From Sanderia malayensis (taxonomy: Eukaryota > Cnidaria > Scyphozoa > Semaeostomeae > Pelagiidae): a stretch of DNA of 64,000 bases. The translations under genes were made by a program, and so were the position numbers. Location: contig RQOL01000943.1 of assembly GCA_013076295.1 (NCBI GenBank), positions 1 to 64,000 of the forward strand, given 5' to 3'. Position 1 is the first letter of the stretch. Each line of letters begins with the position of its first letter. Positions 1 to 10,989 of this stretch are shown here, one piece after another. The notes under the pieces were generated by a model that was not told the origin of the DNA, searched no databases, and worked only from the letters and a program-made list of their open reading frames with translations.

Positions 1-460
1 TAAACGAACGCAGCTACACAAATGCTTCATAGTACGATGGAACCTTCTAGTAGTAACTCCTAGTCACGAAGCGCAACTGGAAATTCTACAGCACCCGGCA
101 GATAGTCCCATCCTATCACATCTATAGAATAACAGAGTAGAATTCAACTCACCAGTTTCATTGACACTCTCTCTCGCCACATTGCATCATTTTAGCATAT
201 CATCGGCAAAAGATCACGGAGCGTCATTACTGCGAGTAGTAATCTATTCCCATCGGATTGTAAGAACCTCCTTCCAACTAGAACGAGGAATGGGGTGCTC
301 TCGGAGATAACCTGTTTGTATATCAACATGATCAAAAAAAGGGGGAGTCAACGTAGATAAAAAGTGACACAATTTACTGAAAAAGGTTATCTCTCCATAA
401 CTCAAGAAAACGAATCGATGATAGAAATGTACAGAATCAAAAAAGTACAAAATAAGGCAA
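1..460. other. Flank 3' of the DIRS-group element
   Basis: No convincing gene here. It lies beyond the stop of the tyrosine recombinase frame (minus strand) and probably holds the 3' untranslated or terminal repeat part of that retroelement, but I found no match to an upstream repeat inside the window, so the terminus is not defined. Confidence 0.3.
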
Positions 461-779
461 TCAGTCATATAAAGGCCTAGCATTCTTCAGACTGTTCATA
501 TCCCGGAAATCTCGCTCCAACTGGTACTTAGAAGTTGGCGAAGCAGAAGAATGAGTGGCTGCGTTCTGTGAGAGAATCCTTGAAGGACATCCGGCATCGG
601 TTACCTTATCATACTGGCAGTAATACTCAGCCATTTCAGTGCTCTTCCATCCGATATGACCTGCTATTTGCTTGTCCGAGACGCCAAGCATCGCGAGAGT
701 AATGCAGCATCCACTTCTAAGGCTGTGCATTGTCTCACCCTGATTGATGGATAGGTCATTCAAATGCTTTTGCAGTCTG
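461..779 (-). pseudogene. Tyrosine recombinase, C-terminal catalytic part
   Basis: This is the catalytic end of a tyrosine recombinase, the enzyme DIRS-group retroelements use to integrate circular cDNA. HSLRSGCCITLAMLG supplies the H-x-x-R motif, and HIGWKSTEMAEYY supplies the downstream H/W region and the nucleophilic tyrosine. The tail after YCQYDK is variable. The segment has no start codon of its own: it continues the frame broken at about 2234 by the inserted element. The insertion length (1454 bp counting one target copy) leaves the two halves in the same frame, so the host ORF looks as if it was open when the insertion happened. Confidence 0.8.
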
Positions 780-784
780 TTAGC

Positions 785-2233
785 CAGGGGCGGATCCAGA
801 CGGACGCAACAGACGCAAATGCGTCGGGCAGATTTGTTGGGAAAATATTACAAATTTTACCATTATTTTCACTTTGAAAAAGAAATTAAGACTTTTCATC
901 CGAGTTCGAATAATAACGTTTTGCCCTAATCTATTTATTCGTTTCCTTTACATCGTTTCCCCCCTATAGACAGAAGTAAATATTTCATTCACCCATTTTT
1001 ACGGGCTTGGAGCCGTTGACAAATAAGTGGCAACACTTCTTGCCTTGCCCCTGAGCTTTAGTCCTTCAATACAAAGAAACAGATGCAAACCAATCAGAAT
1101 TACGGATGCTGCTTCACGACAAAGTGGCGGGAGCGTCTGTCAATTTCAAATAACTGATGCAAACCAATCACGTTTCTCTCTCTACTGATGCAAGCCAATC
1201 AGAATTATCAATGCTGCTTATGAGATAGTACGGGGAGCGTTTGTCAATTTCAAAAAACTGATGCAAGCCAATCAGAATCATCCCCTACTGATGCAAACCA
1301 ATCATTTTACATTTCCAATGATGCAAGCCAATCAGATGAACCCTGAGCTCTCGATCGATAACACTGCAGATAAACATAAACTGTTGTGTTGTGTTGAGTT
1401 GGGTTTTTTGTTGCAAAATGTATCCTTCAAAATGGCGTTGATTTTGGCGTTTGATAACAAGGAGTTAAATTTCTCTTTCTCCGTCGAGAATGAGCTATAC
1501 GAAGAAAGGCTTTAAAACTTCCGAGAAAGATGCTTCCAATTGCTTACTAGCAAGTTCTCAAAGTATCAAGTTTGTAGCATCTTTGTCGTATCAGTGTAAT
1601 GTATTCCCCTTTAATAGGCCCATTAGCAAACACATTGCAATTTACAATATAATAAAACTATACATATATAGCCAAAAATTTCAGGATGAACTGCGTCATT
1701 TATGGAATAAGAACACAAAGTTTCAATTTAACGTAGTTTTGAATCAAGTACAGCATTGAAATCTTGAACAAAAACAAATTCTCATGCTATAACAATTCAC
1801 ATTATCACTGCGTTGTATCTAACTGTCCCCACAGCACAGCTGGAGATGGAAATTGTCTAGGTGTTCAATAACAATTTCACTCCCATACAGAAACATCGTC
1901 TGATGCTGATGAGATAATTGTTCTGTTAAGTTTTGTTCAATTTAATAGTTTAATAATTATGTAAGTTGTAGTATGAAATATTCTGTTATATTTTGAAGCT
2001 GGTGTTAGGCAACAAAAGCTGTGCCTCGCTTACATTGAACTTCGTTGTATTCTATCAATGTTTTCACTGCCCACGTTAAAGCAAAATTTGATCAGCACTC
2101 AGCACTGGAGGTGCCAAAATTGTTATTAGTTACATTTAATATCTAGAAGGGCGTTGCTGACGAAAAGTTCATGGGCCACGCCCAAAAGCCTGAAATAGAG
2201 CGTCGGTCAGATTTTATGCTGGATCCGCCCCTG
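785..2233. mobile_element. hAT-like non-autonomous DNA transposon splitting the recombinase
   Basis: The ends are perfect 15-bp inverted repeats, CAGGGGCGGATCCAG at 785-799 and its complement at 2219-2233, a terminus typical of hAT-type elements. The flanking direct repeat can be read as TTAGC directly outside these ends (780-784 and 2234-2238), or as the 8-bp GTTAGCCA (779-786 and 2233-2240) overlapping the tips; hAT elements normally make 8 bp. No transposase is visible; internal frames are short and unrecognised. The 5' half carries a cluster of CCAAT-containing repeats. Confidence 0.8.
1081..1337 (+). repeat. Six-copy CCAAT repeat inside the hAT-like element
   Basis: The motif TGATGCAARCCAATCA occurs at about 1081, 1155, 1186, 1259, 1289 and 1319. 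The first four lie in a tandemly duplicated unit of about 105 bp, and the last three are spaced 30 bp apart. Each copy holds a CCAAT box joined to an octamer-like ATGCAAA/G. It may act as a subterminal transposase-binding array or a promoter-like cluster. Confidence 0.75.
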
Positions 2234-3216
2234 TTAGCCACGGCCGAACCAACAAACGGTTCCGCTTTTATTCTTGCGTGACCATCGGTTGCTCTAAATA
2301 AAAAACCTGTGCTGAGATCTAACCCCATGTTCTGAGACAACTCCAGATAGCACAACAGATTCTTTACAGGACAGATAGGGGACTTCGGTATTCGTTGAAT
2401 AGAAAAGACGTGAGCTCTGTTTCCCGTTAAGCACTTTCCATATACTTGCTTAAAAATGTACCCATTACCATCCTCTGGACGTACTACCTCCGTTGACTTA
2501 ACTCTCCCCAAATCTGACGCTCGATCACCCGAGAAAAAATCTATTGTGAAGAAGGCCAGATCCCTGGCCAGAATGTACAAGAATACAGGCTTGAGGTTTT
2601 GTTCTAGCATTAGAGACCTATGATGAATACAAAGCTTTTCTAGCTTATCCATGAACAGGGGTACAGCCTGAACTGGAAATGCTCTCGCGATGGTTTGTTC
2701 CTCAAGCACTAGAGCGTGGTACGCATTGACCAAGGAATGAGTAGCAGGATTCCCAGTGTTCAACTCGCAGTTCCAGCTGGTTCCTCTGCCAACGTCCCTA
2801 AAAATTGACCTCAATTTTCCAATATTATTATCTACTGTGCCAGCAGCGAGACCTCGTCGGCATAAACAGTTACCGGAATTTTTTTGTGCTAAGCAGGCCT
2901 CGGAATGAACAACTGTCTTGCCGAACTTACCCCTCCAAACCAGGAAATGCACGACATCTCTTGGGGACGCAGCAGCTATCGTTTTTTTTCCAGGAAGAGA
3001 CCAAAGAAAGGACTCGAGCTGAGCCTGGAGACAACTTTTCTGTTTCTGGTACGGCTTGTTATTTTTAAACTGTGCAAGGCGAACTAATCTATCATTTATT
3101 TTCTCCTGGTCAATGTCCACTAACGATGGCTCTCTGGTCAACTGAAAGGTTCCTCTACTGCAACCACATCGCTGACAAAAATGATGATCATGGTCATTAG
3201 GGTGACCACACTCCAC
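2234..3216 (-). pseudogene. Tyrosine recombinase, N-terminal and first catalytic part
   Basis: The frame opens with a zinc-ribbon-like pair: CVEC, with its first Cys just upstream of 3216, then CQRC. A helical core-binding domain follows, and then FFSGDRASDLGRVKSTEV, where the Arg is the first catalytic residue of tyrosine recombinases. The frame is interrupted at AVANR by the hAT-like insertion and resumes at 779. No ATG is obvious at the upstream end; a stop lies just upstream and a pyrimidine tract ending in CAG sits at about 3250, so the start may come from splicing. Family assignment is secure; the start is not. Confidence 0.8.
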
Positions 3217-3259
3217 GCAGCGTATAGCTGGCTATCTCGGGTTCGTTCTGAAAAGAAAG

Positions 3260-5401
3260 TTAGAAAAAGATTCTAAATGCATGCAAATCCCATGGAAGTG
3301 GTCTTGTGTGCCAGCCCAACTTCTTGTCTGGAGGGAAAAATATGACATCTTTTTGGCCCTTTTTCCCTAACAAACAACTGTCAGCTGCGTATGAATTAAT
3401 TAGAGGCCACCAGAACTTTCTCGGCGATACATCAAAGGCAAGGAAGGTCACTCGAATCGGAGAATCTTTAAGGAATTTTAAGAGTGGACCAATAAGTACG
3501 AACGGCGGGAAGATGTAATAATTCTCTTCCGACACGAAGGACTCTGCGAAGACATTCACCCCTGCAGAATTGGGACATGGATGCGGAGAGAAAAACTTTA
3601 AGTGAGCTCCTGAACGGTTTTTCCTTACATTTGAGGGAATCGCCATAAGATCGAGCGTATGAGGACCAAACAATGATTCAACGTGCTGCCATGCTTTTTT
3701 TGACAAACGGCAATCAATATCAGATGAAAATCTTGATGGAGCGTCAGCAGCCATCTTTCCGGAAGGTGTGTAGCTTAAAGAGAGAGTGACAAAAAACAAC
3801 TGCTTCATTTCCTTTACAAGATCTTGATTTCGACCTCCCTCATTGTTCCAGAAGCGTAACAGGTTTGTATTATCAACTTCAGCATCTACCCTGTGATTTT
3901 GAACAGAATTTGAAAAGGCAATTAATGTGTTATACAAAGCTTTTGCCTCCCGTAAGGCTATAGGAGAGGCTGCATCAGTAACGCACCAATAATCACGAGC
4001 AACTGAACGCGTCGAGCCATCCGGGAAAAATAAGATTCCACCCCAACCCGAATTTGAAGCATCGGAGCAGAGAGGGATTCTTATATGCTTCTCATCCTTC
4101 CATGTTTATTGACCGTCCCAAGAATCCAAGAATCTCCAATGTTCAATCTCCGCTCACATATCGGTAGTTATTTTAACCGGTTTGGTACTCTTTATACCTT
4201 TGCTAATACCGTCATAAATCTCCCGCGAGAACAACCTCGCAGCAGGAACTGCCAGAGAAAAAGAGGCGATTTTCCCTGCGAATTTTTGTAGAGTATTAAG
4301 TGATGCATGATTTGCCTTGAGAAGGGACTCTCTTAATATAGAAAACTTTTCCCTTTTCTCTTGTGGGAGACGGAAAGTTTGATCCACTGAATCGGATATC
4401 ATCCCCAGGTAGACAATTCTCTGAACGGGTTCCAAAACCGACTTTTTTATCCCAATAAAATACCCACAATGCACTAGAACTAGGGCACAGACGAATAAAC
4501 TCGCCTCTGCTAACTCGAAATTAGTCCACTCTCGACCAGGTTTGACTCCAGGGTTTAGTTGTCCAATATGCTTGTCATCTATGTACTGAGAAATCGGAAC
4601 ACCATTGCTGCGGATGAAGTGTGAGGCCACGAGCCCTACGGTTTGGTAAACATATGCACTAGGGCTTCAACCAAAAGGCAAAGTATTATACACAAAATAC
4701 CAATTTTGCCAATGGAGGACAAAAAGCGGTTTACTGTCTTCCGTTAGCTCGATGTGGTCATATCCTGACTTATCATCCAATTTCGTTTGAAAATGATTCT
4801 TTCCTACGTACCGGGGTAAATCAGTGATGGGATCAAGCTTTACCGAGGGAGCCTTCATCCATAAATTCAGAAACCGCTCGTCGTGGCACATGCGAGGTTT
4901 GGAGGGCTCGATAGTTATTGGCATAACCAGATGTGGGGGGGTACATGCCCCTCTTTTGCCCCAAACTGACAGCGACCCATTGCCAACTCGTTCAAGAATG
5001 GATTCATTAATGAAATCCTCAAAATCAACACACCTTTTACTGTTAGGCAATGCTAATCTGAGTGGCCTTTCTGAATCATATCTTCTCCCCTTAAAATCAC
5101 CCTTGAAGGGCACCATAAAATCGAATATAGAAACTTTTGACTGAATAAAACTTAGAATTTCATCTCTTTTGTGGTAACCTTCCAGAATTGTATCCCAAGT
5201 ATCCGAGTGGTGGTGTAATTCACCTGCTACAAAATAATCAGGATTTCTAAAAATCAAATCTCTCCAGTTGGCTTTTCGATTTCCACATAGAATATCATCT
5301 ATTGAGGTCAAGGGTTCCAAAACGGCTGGGACGGAGGGTCCACCATCCTTACAAATCCAGGAAATATTCTCTCTGCTTCTTATGCCATGATCAACCAGCA
5401 A
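3260..5401 (-). pseudogene. DIRS-group reverse transcriptase-RNase H polyprotein, three in-frame stops
   Basis: The N-terminal half (5401-4667) holds RT palm motif A as LDDKSGYDHI and ends near LPFG. The second piece (4630-4154) holds the catalytic YIDD box and connection region. The RNase H part begins at about 4080 with CSDASNSGWGGIL, followed by the Glu of ALREAKAL and the Asp of VDNTNL, then YTPSGKMAADAPSR. The C-terminal 150 residues, with FPPFVLIGPLLKFL and FWWPL, are like the region after RNase H in related elements; I assign no activity. All pieces share one frame, separated only by TGA (about 4666), TGA (about 4152) and TAA (about 4105). It is a decayed but un-frameshifted copy. Confidence 0.85.
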
Positions 5402-5956
5402 AGGCTGTAATTTAGCTTCGAATGACAGGGCAGTATCTTTTAACTACAAAAATGAAATATCAAATCTATAGAAATGAATCTTAAAAGAGAAAAAGTAGGA
5501 AGAAAAGGGACCCTCCGACCAAGCCGCATGGAACCCAGTCCACGACCGAGTGTAAAGGCCTACGAGTTAGACCCCCAATTGGCTTGATAGGTGGGGAGAG
5601 AAAGACTTCTGGCAACCAAACAGACAGCCCTATGGAAAAAGATAAAAAATTTGAGTAGGTTACACTAGCAAAGGAATTAAATTCTATAGAGTTTATACCA
5701 AAACGCCAAAGAAAATTCTTATCGCACCGAAAACCTTAGGGTTATAGACAATTTGCCATGATATGCATTAGGACTCTTACGACGATAATAAAAAACAAGG
5801 CGAAGGTATCATCCAACCTTGTTTCGACCAACACAGGAAGAAGACAACAAAATGAAATCAAATCGCTTATCCAGAGTTATATCATTATAGCGTAACAAAT
5901 TATTATAACAAATAACTACAAAAATTTTGTGGAAAACACAAATGGAAAGTCAACAG
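5402..5956 (-). other. gag-RT spacer of the DIRS-group element
   Basis: No long frame spans this 555-bp gap. The RT frame extends upstream to about 5447, where a TAG preceded by a T-rich tract looks like a 3' splice site. Nothing else is supported. Confidence 0.3.
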
Positions 5957-6670
5957 CTAATTGTTATTGCTAGAGTTGTTATTGCGGCTTCTCTGATATG
6001 GCATAAACCGTCTTCTTCTGAAGCATGTTGCATAAGTGTGATTATTCATATGGCAGAAAGTACAAAATCTTGGCTGTCTGCCGAACGCCGGGAGAGCAGG
6101 CCTGGGGGAGGAAGCCGACAAGGGCGTACCATGGATGCCCGGATGGTACGGGGCGAGGTAAGGAACATTTTGATGAGGGACGATTGAACCAAAGGCTGTA
6201 GGTGGAATCTGGCCCGGAAACTGATTACCATGAGTGGCAGATGGCATCTGTAGTGGTGGAAGCTGAGGATGGAAGCCCTGCGCCCTCACAGATGATTCCT
6301 TGTCTTTAAACGACTTGTCGATCTTAGAAACAGACTCTATAATTTTCTCATAATCTCGGCCACCTAGGAGTGACAGGATATAATCTTTAAAAACACTTGT
6401 AGGTTTGTCAATCCTTTCCAACAAAGCAGCATGCGTATTGGCGTAATGATCTGCTTTTTTGTCCTTTAAGTCTTTGCTGACATTCTTCAGGCTCTCCACC
6501 TTCGCCAGCGCCTCATATTTATCAAAGTCAGATGTTTGTCTCAAGGCATATTGAATGATTCCCTTCTTAAGAGACGAGACTGTCGGCCTATTGCGGTTCT
6601 CTAAGGCAGCCAGTCTACCCAGCAATGCTTGCATATCATTATCATTCCCCTGTGAAATGAAGGGAAACAA
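5957..6670 (-). CDS. Gag-like nucleocapsid protein of the DIRS-group element
   Basis: About 225 residues. The N-terminal 110 residues are helical and charged. The middle is rich in Pro, Gln and His. Near the C-terminus CTFCHMNNHTYATC is a C-x2-C-x4-H-x4-C zinc knuckle, followed by an Arg-rich tract and a low-complexity Asn/Ser tail. That architecture is a retroelement Gag that packages element RNA. The first ATG in frame is at about 6634; upstream of it a CAG acceptor-like site at about 6655 suggests the 5' end may be spliced on. Gene position, first in the element, fits. Confidence 0.7.
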   Translation of the reverse strand: MFPFISQGNDNDMQALLGRLAALENRNRPTVSSLKKGIIQYALRQTSDFDKYEALAKVESLKNVSKDLKDKKADHYANTHAALLERIDKPTSVFKDYILSLLGGRDYEKIIESVSKIDKSFKDKESSVRAQGFHPQLPPLQMPSATHGNQFPGQIPPTAFGSIVPHQNVPYLAPYHPGIHGTPLSASSPRPALPAFGRQPRFCTFCHMNNHTYATCFRRRRFMPYQRSRNNNSSNNN

Positions 6671-6690
6671 GAATTACTAAAGGATGAATA

Positions 6691-7035
6691 TTAACCAGGG
6701 TGCAAATAAAACAACGAATTAGCTCATTGACCGAAGGATTTAATCAAACTTCATGAAATATGTGGCAAAAATAGAACAAATCTTGAAAAACAGCCATATA
6801 ACGCATAAACTAAGAATCACCTTTTAGCCCAAATACAGCCACTTAGAGGCACTGTGCACCAAAATAGAGATAAAGGCTGCAGGCTAACCAAAGATCATTG
6901 AATTAAACTTAGGAAGTTACAAATGATAGCCAAGGCCCTTCGTGAAACACAAAAGCAAGCTAATGAAGCATTTGTCTAGATTGACAAAAAGTGAATTTTC
7001 TGATCACTCTGGGGCAACTGCCCCATCAAGAATTA
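6691..7035. other. Spacer between gag and minisatellite
   Basis: AT-rich sequence with no supported gene. It should be the 5' leader or flank of the DIRS-group element read on the minus strand. Confidence 0.3.
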
Positions 7036-7722
7036 CGAAGAGCCACCTATAGGGCAAATAACCATTAAATACATGAAATTATAAAGCCACCTAGGGCAAA
7101 TGACCATAGGATAAATTTGAAGCCGCCTAGGGCAAATGGCCATAAAAACATTAAATTATAAAGCCACCTAGGGCAAATGGCCATAAAAACATTAAATTAT
7201 AAAGCCACCTATGGCAAATGGCCATAAAAACATTAAATTATAAAGCCACCTAGGGCAAATGGCCATGAAAACATTAGATTATAAAGCCACCTAGGGCAAA
7301 AGGCCATAAAAAACATTAAATTATAAAGCCACCTAGGGCAAACGGCCATAAAAACATTAAATTATAAAGCCACCTAGGGCAAATGGCCATGAAAACATTA
7401 AATTATAAAGCCACCTAGGGCAAATGGCCATGACATAATTAAATTGCAAAGCCAACTAAGGCAAATGGCCATAAAAATATTAAATCATAAAGCCACCTAG
7501 GGCAAATGGCCATAAAGACATATTACAAAGCCACCTAGGGCAAATGGCCATACAAATTAATTATAAAGCCACCTAGGGCAAATGGCCATCAAAAACATTA
7601 AATTACAAAGCCAACTAGTGCAAATGGACATAAAAACATAAACATTAAATTTTAGAGCCACCTAGGGCAAATGGCCAGGACATAATTAAATTACAAAGCC
7701 AACTAAGGCAAATGGCCATTAA
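7035..7722. repeat. Minisatellite, about 40-bp unit, about 17 copies
   Basis: The unit core is GCCACCTAGGGCAAATGGCC followed by an AT-rich arm (ATAAAAACATTAAATTATAAA). Copies are regular in the middle, with degenerate edge copies (GCCAACTAAGG, GCCGCCTAGGG). The array abuts the B repeat at 7721, so it ends at the edge of the next retroelement. Confidence 0.95.
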
Positions 7723-7826
7723 TGTTATCTCAAGAAATTGGGCGGTTAGCCTACCGGCCCGGATTGCTTGAGTAGGGATACGCTTTTACGGTCGGTGTCC
7801 CGATTTGCCGTGCAAATTGTCCGGCC
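7721..7826. repeat. Split direct repeat B, copy 1
   Basis: 106 bp, apparently identical to 8198-8303. It starts AATGTTATCTCAAG, is GC-richer than its surroundings, and ends TTGTCCGGCC. Confidence 0.9.
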
Positions 7827-7930
7827 GGTAAACCTGGCAGTACTAACCGAATGGTCAAACTGCAAAATGATGACTGAAATCATAATGTAAATCAATAAAC
7901 AATAAAAGAGGACAGGGAGGGTGGGAGGAA

Positions 7931-8197
7931 TTGAATTGAACGTGTGCGAAGCACACTCGTGAAACAATGATTAACCCACCTATGGTTCATACAAATAAAT
8001 ACCTCAAAGCAGAGGAGATGAAAGACGTCGATTGACAAAGATATTGGAGATGCCAACCCCATGGGTATTTCACTGCAGGATCGGGGATCCGATTCTTATC
8101 AACCCGTCAGCACTGTGCTGTGTGCAAATAACAAGGAATGGATGATTTCATTTCTTTCCACATTAACTCTGATTAAATCGAGATCTAATCACCATTT
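7931..8197. repeat. Split direct repeat A, copy 1
   Basis: About 267 bp matching 11581-11847 with a few differences, including a one-base gap in GATCGGGGATCC. It is directly joined to B copy 2. It includes the small palindrome GTGTGCGAAGCACAC. Confidence 0.9.
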
Positions 8198-8303
8198 AAT
8201 GTTATCTCAAGAAATTGGGCGGTTAGCCTACCGGCCCGGATTGCTTGAGTAGGGATACGCTTTTACGGTCGGTGTCCCGATTTGCCGTGCAAATTGTCCG
8301 GCC
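8198..8303. repeat. Split direct repeat B, copy 2
   Basis: 106 bp, a repeat of 7721-7826 offset by 477 bp. It is contiguous with A copy 1 on its left. Confidence 0.9.
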
Positions 8304-8638
8304 ACAGAACACGGAGTGTGACCCCACCGATCGTAATATATTTAATCTCTGTCTTGTAGAACTTAACTATTACTTATCCTTATATTAGCTTATATTCTCT
8401 TTTGGAGCCAGCAATTCCTCCTCCCAATCCACCAAACAATAAACCTAGAAAAGGAAAGGTCAAGAACATAAGCATAAAAATAAACGTAAAAACTCAAAAA
8501 ATCATAATGAAGGCACCCAGCACGATCCACCCCGACTAATCGGCGGTAATCTTCTAAGGAACATATATGCCGTAAAAAGTAGCAGGCAAAAGGCCACACT
8601 ACCTAAAGGCTTGGCGATAATTGCGGTGTTTGTTTTGT

Positions 8639-8925
8639 TGTGTCCTCGCGGAGGACTATTTATACATGTAGATGTGCCCTCGCAGAGGACTATGTATGTA
8701 GATATTTCGTTGTGTCCTCGCGGAGGACTATTTATACATGTAGATGTGCCCTCGCGGAGGACTATGTATGTAGATATTTCGTTGTGTCCTCGCGGAGGAC
8801 TATTTATACATTTAGTTGTGCCCTCGCGGAGGACTATGTATGTAGATATTTCGTTGCGTCCTCGCGGAGGACTATTGTTACAGGTATTTCGGTGTGTCCT
8901 CGCGGAGGACTATTTATACCCTTGC
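8639..8925. repeat. 72-bp tandem repeat with hairpins, about four copies
   Basis: Each 72-bp unit contains two GYCCTCGCGGAGGAC cores. GTCCTC-GCG-GAGGAC folds as a 6-bp stem with a 3-nt loop. Because 72 is divisible by three the array stays open in two frames, but the peptide (CPRGGLF repeated) has no recognisable family and is judged a by-product. Confidence 0.9.
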
Positions 8926-8929
8926 CAAG

Positions 8930-10240
8930 TTGCGGTGATTAAATTCGTGCGGCCATGTCGTTGCTTGACGATTTTGCGTTCAAATCAGACATCGTGGTCG
9001 CAGGTATCTGGGGGTACCATTGCTTGGGTACTCCGTACTTCTCAGTTGGATAAACGGTCTGAATTAGAAATCAAGAATCAAAAATGTTCATTCAAAGCGA
9101 GAATTCGCGATGGTATCTGCGTTTACAACACAATTGGGTGTGGGTATGTGATTCCACAGAGCCCCAACGACGGCATATTTATGCACATGTGTAACATCGC
9201 ACGAAGATATATTGAAGCAACAGTGTACACGAGCTGCCAAAATATCGCTACCCAGATTAAACCATACGGTACGTCCAGTTAAAGGAATAATTAATGTATA
9301 AAAGAAATCAAACAAGGCGACGTAATTCAATGCATGTCACAACCAGCAAACATGACCCCTAAAGAACCGTATGCGAAAATGTATGTGAAGCCGAGCGTGG
9401 CCATATATAGAGGTTGGGATAGCTATCTACAGCTCGATAAGCCACCCTAGACCATTGGCTTTGATCAGATGATCCGGGAAACCCAAAGAAGCGGCCGTTG
9501 TTTAGTTATAAGACTTTACTTCAACTACTGGCCTACTTTAGACAAACCTCGAAAACTGTCCCGCCGTTTTGGATATACTATTATTATGTTAACGAAGTAA
9601 CCCAGCTGCACGAAGGTGAACTGAACTGAAATGCTGACCTGAAATATATTTGTATTAAGCTATATGGAAGAGACACTTAACCAAACAGAGACTACTAAAA
9701 TCGAATTATAACTGTTTATTAGTACGATTTGCTATTTCGGATGTCTCTCGAGTGAGTTCTACCCGAACCAGCCGTTGTTGCCGCACCTACACGAAAAACT
9801 GTGCAAAGTAAATGTGTGAGGTCGTCCACACCACAAGGCTGCAATATGTGCTGTAATCTCCTTGTATAAAATTTCTGTTGTCCGGGGGGGGGGCATTTGC
9901 CCACAGCGACACATAAAAACTTGTAGGACCCCCCCAACGTTTGGCAGCAAAGACAAGCAATTTTTGCAGTGTTGTCACGCTCAACCTGTCGTTTCTCCCG
10001 ACTGCGCAGGAATGTATCATTTCTGTTGCCAAAATTTCACTCACACGCAGTGAAAATTGACATGTAAATTAATAAATTTGAGTGTTTGGGGCAAACACGA
10101 TTTTGTTTTCCTACAAGTTCACAATTAATACCGACTTTCTTCGATTATCCCACAGGTTTTCCCTGCAACCTGCAAACTTCTCAAAATCCCCAAAGAAGGT
10201 GGAAATCAAATCTCTAATAGAAAATAGATTGGCAGGCCAG
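8930..10240. other. No supported gene
   Basis: Short frames occur on both strands, but none has recognisable motifs or a credible start. A G9 tract lies at about 9882-9892. Probably the internal part of the decayed split-repeat element. Confidence 0.4.
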
Positions 10241-10242
10241 GG

Positions 10243-10320
10243 GGTCTCAAATTCAAATTCAAAATCAAATTCAAATTCAAAATCAAACTCAAATTCAAAA
10301 TCAAATTCAAATTTGATTTT
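10243..10320. repeat. Hexanucleotide AAATTC/AAATCA microsatellite
   Basis: Interspersed AAATTC and AAATCA hexamers over about 75 bp, which translate as Ser/Asn/Lys runs. Simple repeat. Confidence 0.9.
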
Positions 10321-10989
10321 GTCTCAAACCATTGAGAGTTGTGAATAGCGGCGATGCGAACCTTTTCTGCCCGCTGCATCTGAAGTTACACTGGCAGCCG
10401 GTGCCTCAGTTCAATTTAGATAATAGAATAGGCCGCACCCATTCCATTGCGACAACAGGATGACTCCCGTGTGATGTCATCGCGCTCCCATGCCGACAGA
10501 TCAACATGTTGATGGAATTCGGGGACCTAGTGGGTTCTGTCAACAAGTCGATGCAAGAATGGCCGGGCCAATACAATGGCCTGCCAGCAATGCTGCAAAC
10601 TGCCAATTAATGAAAGGATTTCGCAACATTTCAGCTTCTTGCTGCTTGCTATATTTCTATTGTTGGAAACAAATAGGGAACGAAAGTACCAAAAATTGTT
10701 CTTGTATGTGTATCTTGCCCAATTCCGCCGAAAAATGCGAGTGCAGTTACGTGAAACGATTTCAATGCTAGATTTATGCCCCTCGTGCGGTTTAACGTCG
10801 CTATGCGCATGTGAGACATATATTGGACAATGAACAATGCGTACATTACTCTTGTACCCATGTTAACTACTTTATTATACACACAGTGTTATGTTATAAG
10901 CAAGTGTTGTTGAATAAAATGAAATTGAAAACACATAAACCCCGAGAGCCGAAGACGACAGAATTATTATAACAAAAACGAAAACGGTT

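Larger units (their letters stand above)
461..6690 (-). mobile_element. DIRS/Ngaro-group (tyrosine recombinase) retroelement, decayed
   Basis: Read on the minus strand the order is gag with a zinc knuckle, reverse transcriptase plus RNase H, then a tyrosine recombinase. That gene order, with a recombinase instead of an integrase or protease, defines the DIRS/Ngaro/PAT group. The RT frame has in-frame stops and the recombinase is split by a 1.45-kb insertion. Terminal repeats could not be delimited. Acceptor-like tracts ending in CAG or TAG precede gag (about 6655), RT (about 5450) and the recombinase (about 3250), so the element may use spliced transcripts; that part is inference. Confidence 0.8.

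Noticed and set aside
7035..7722. Regular repeats resembling a CRISPR array
   Set aside because: Units are contiguous with no unique spacers, and the DNA is clearly eukaryotic.
8611..9282. 223-codon plus-strand frame
   Set aside because: Half of it is the 72-bp tandem repeat, which stays open by length alone; the rest has no recognisable motif.
10082..10348. Ser/Asn/Lys low-complexity frame
   Set aside because: Translation of an AAATTC/AAATCA microsatellite.
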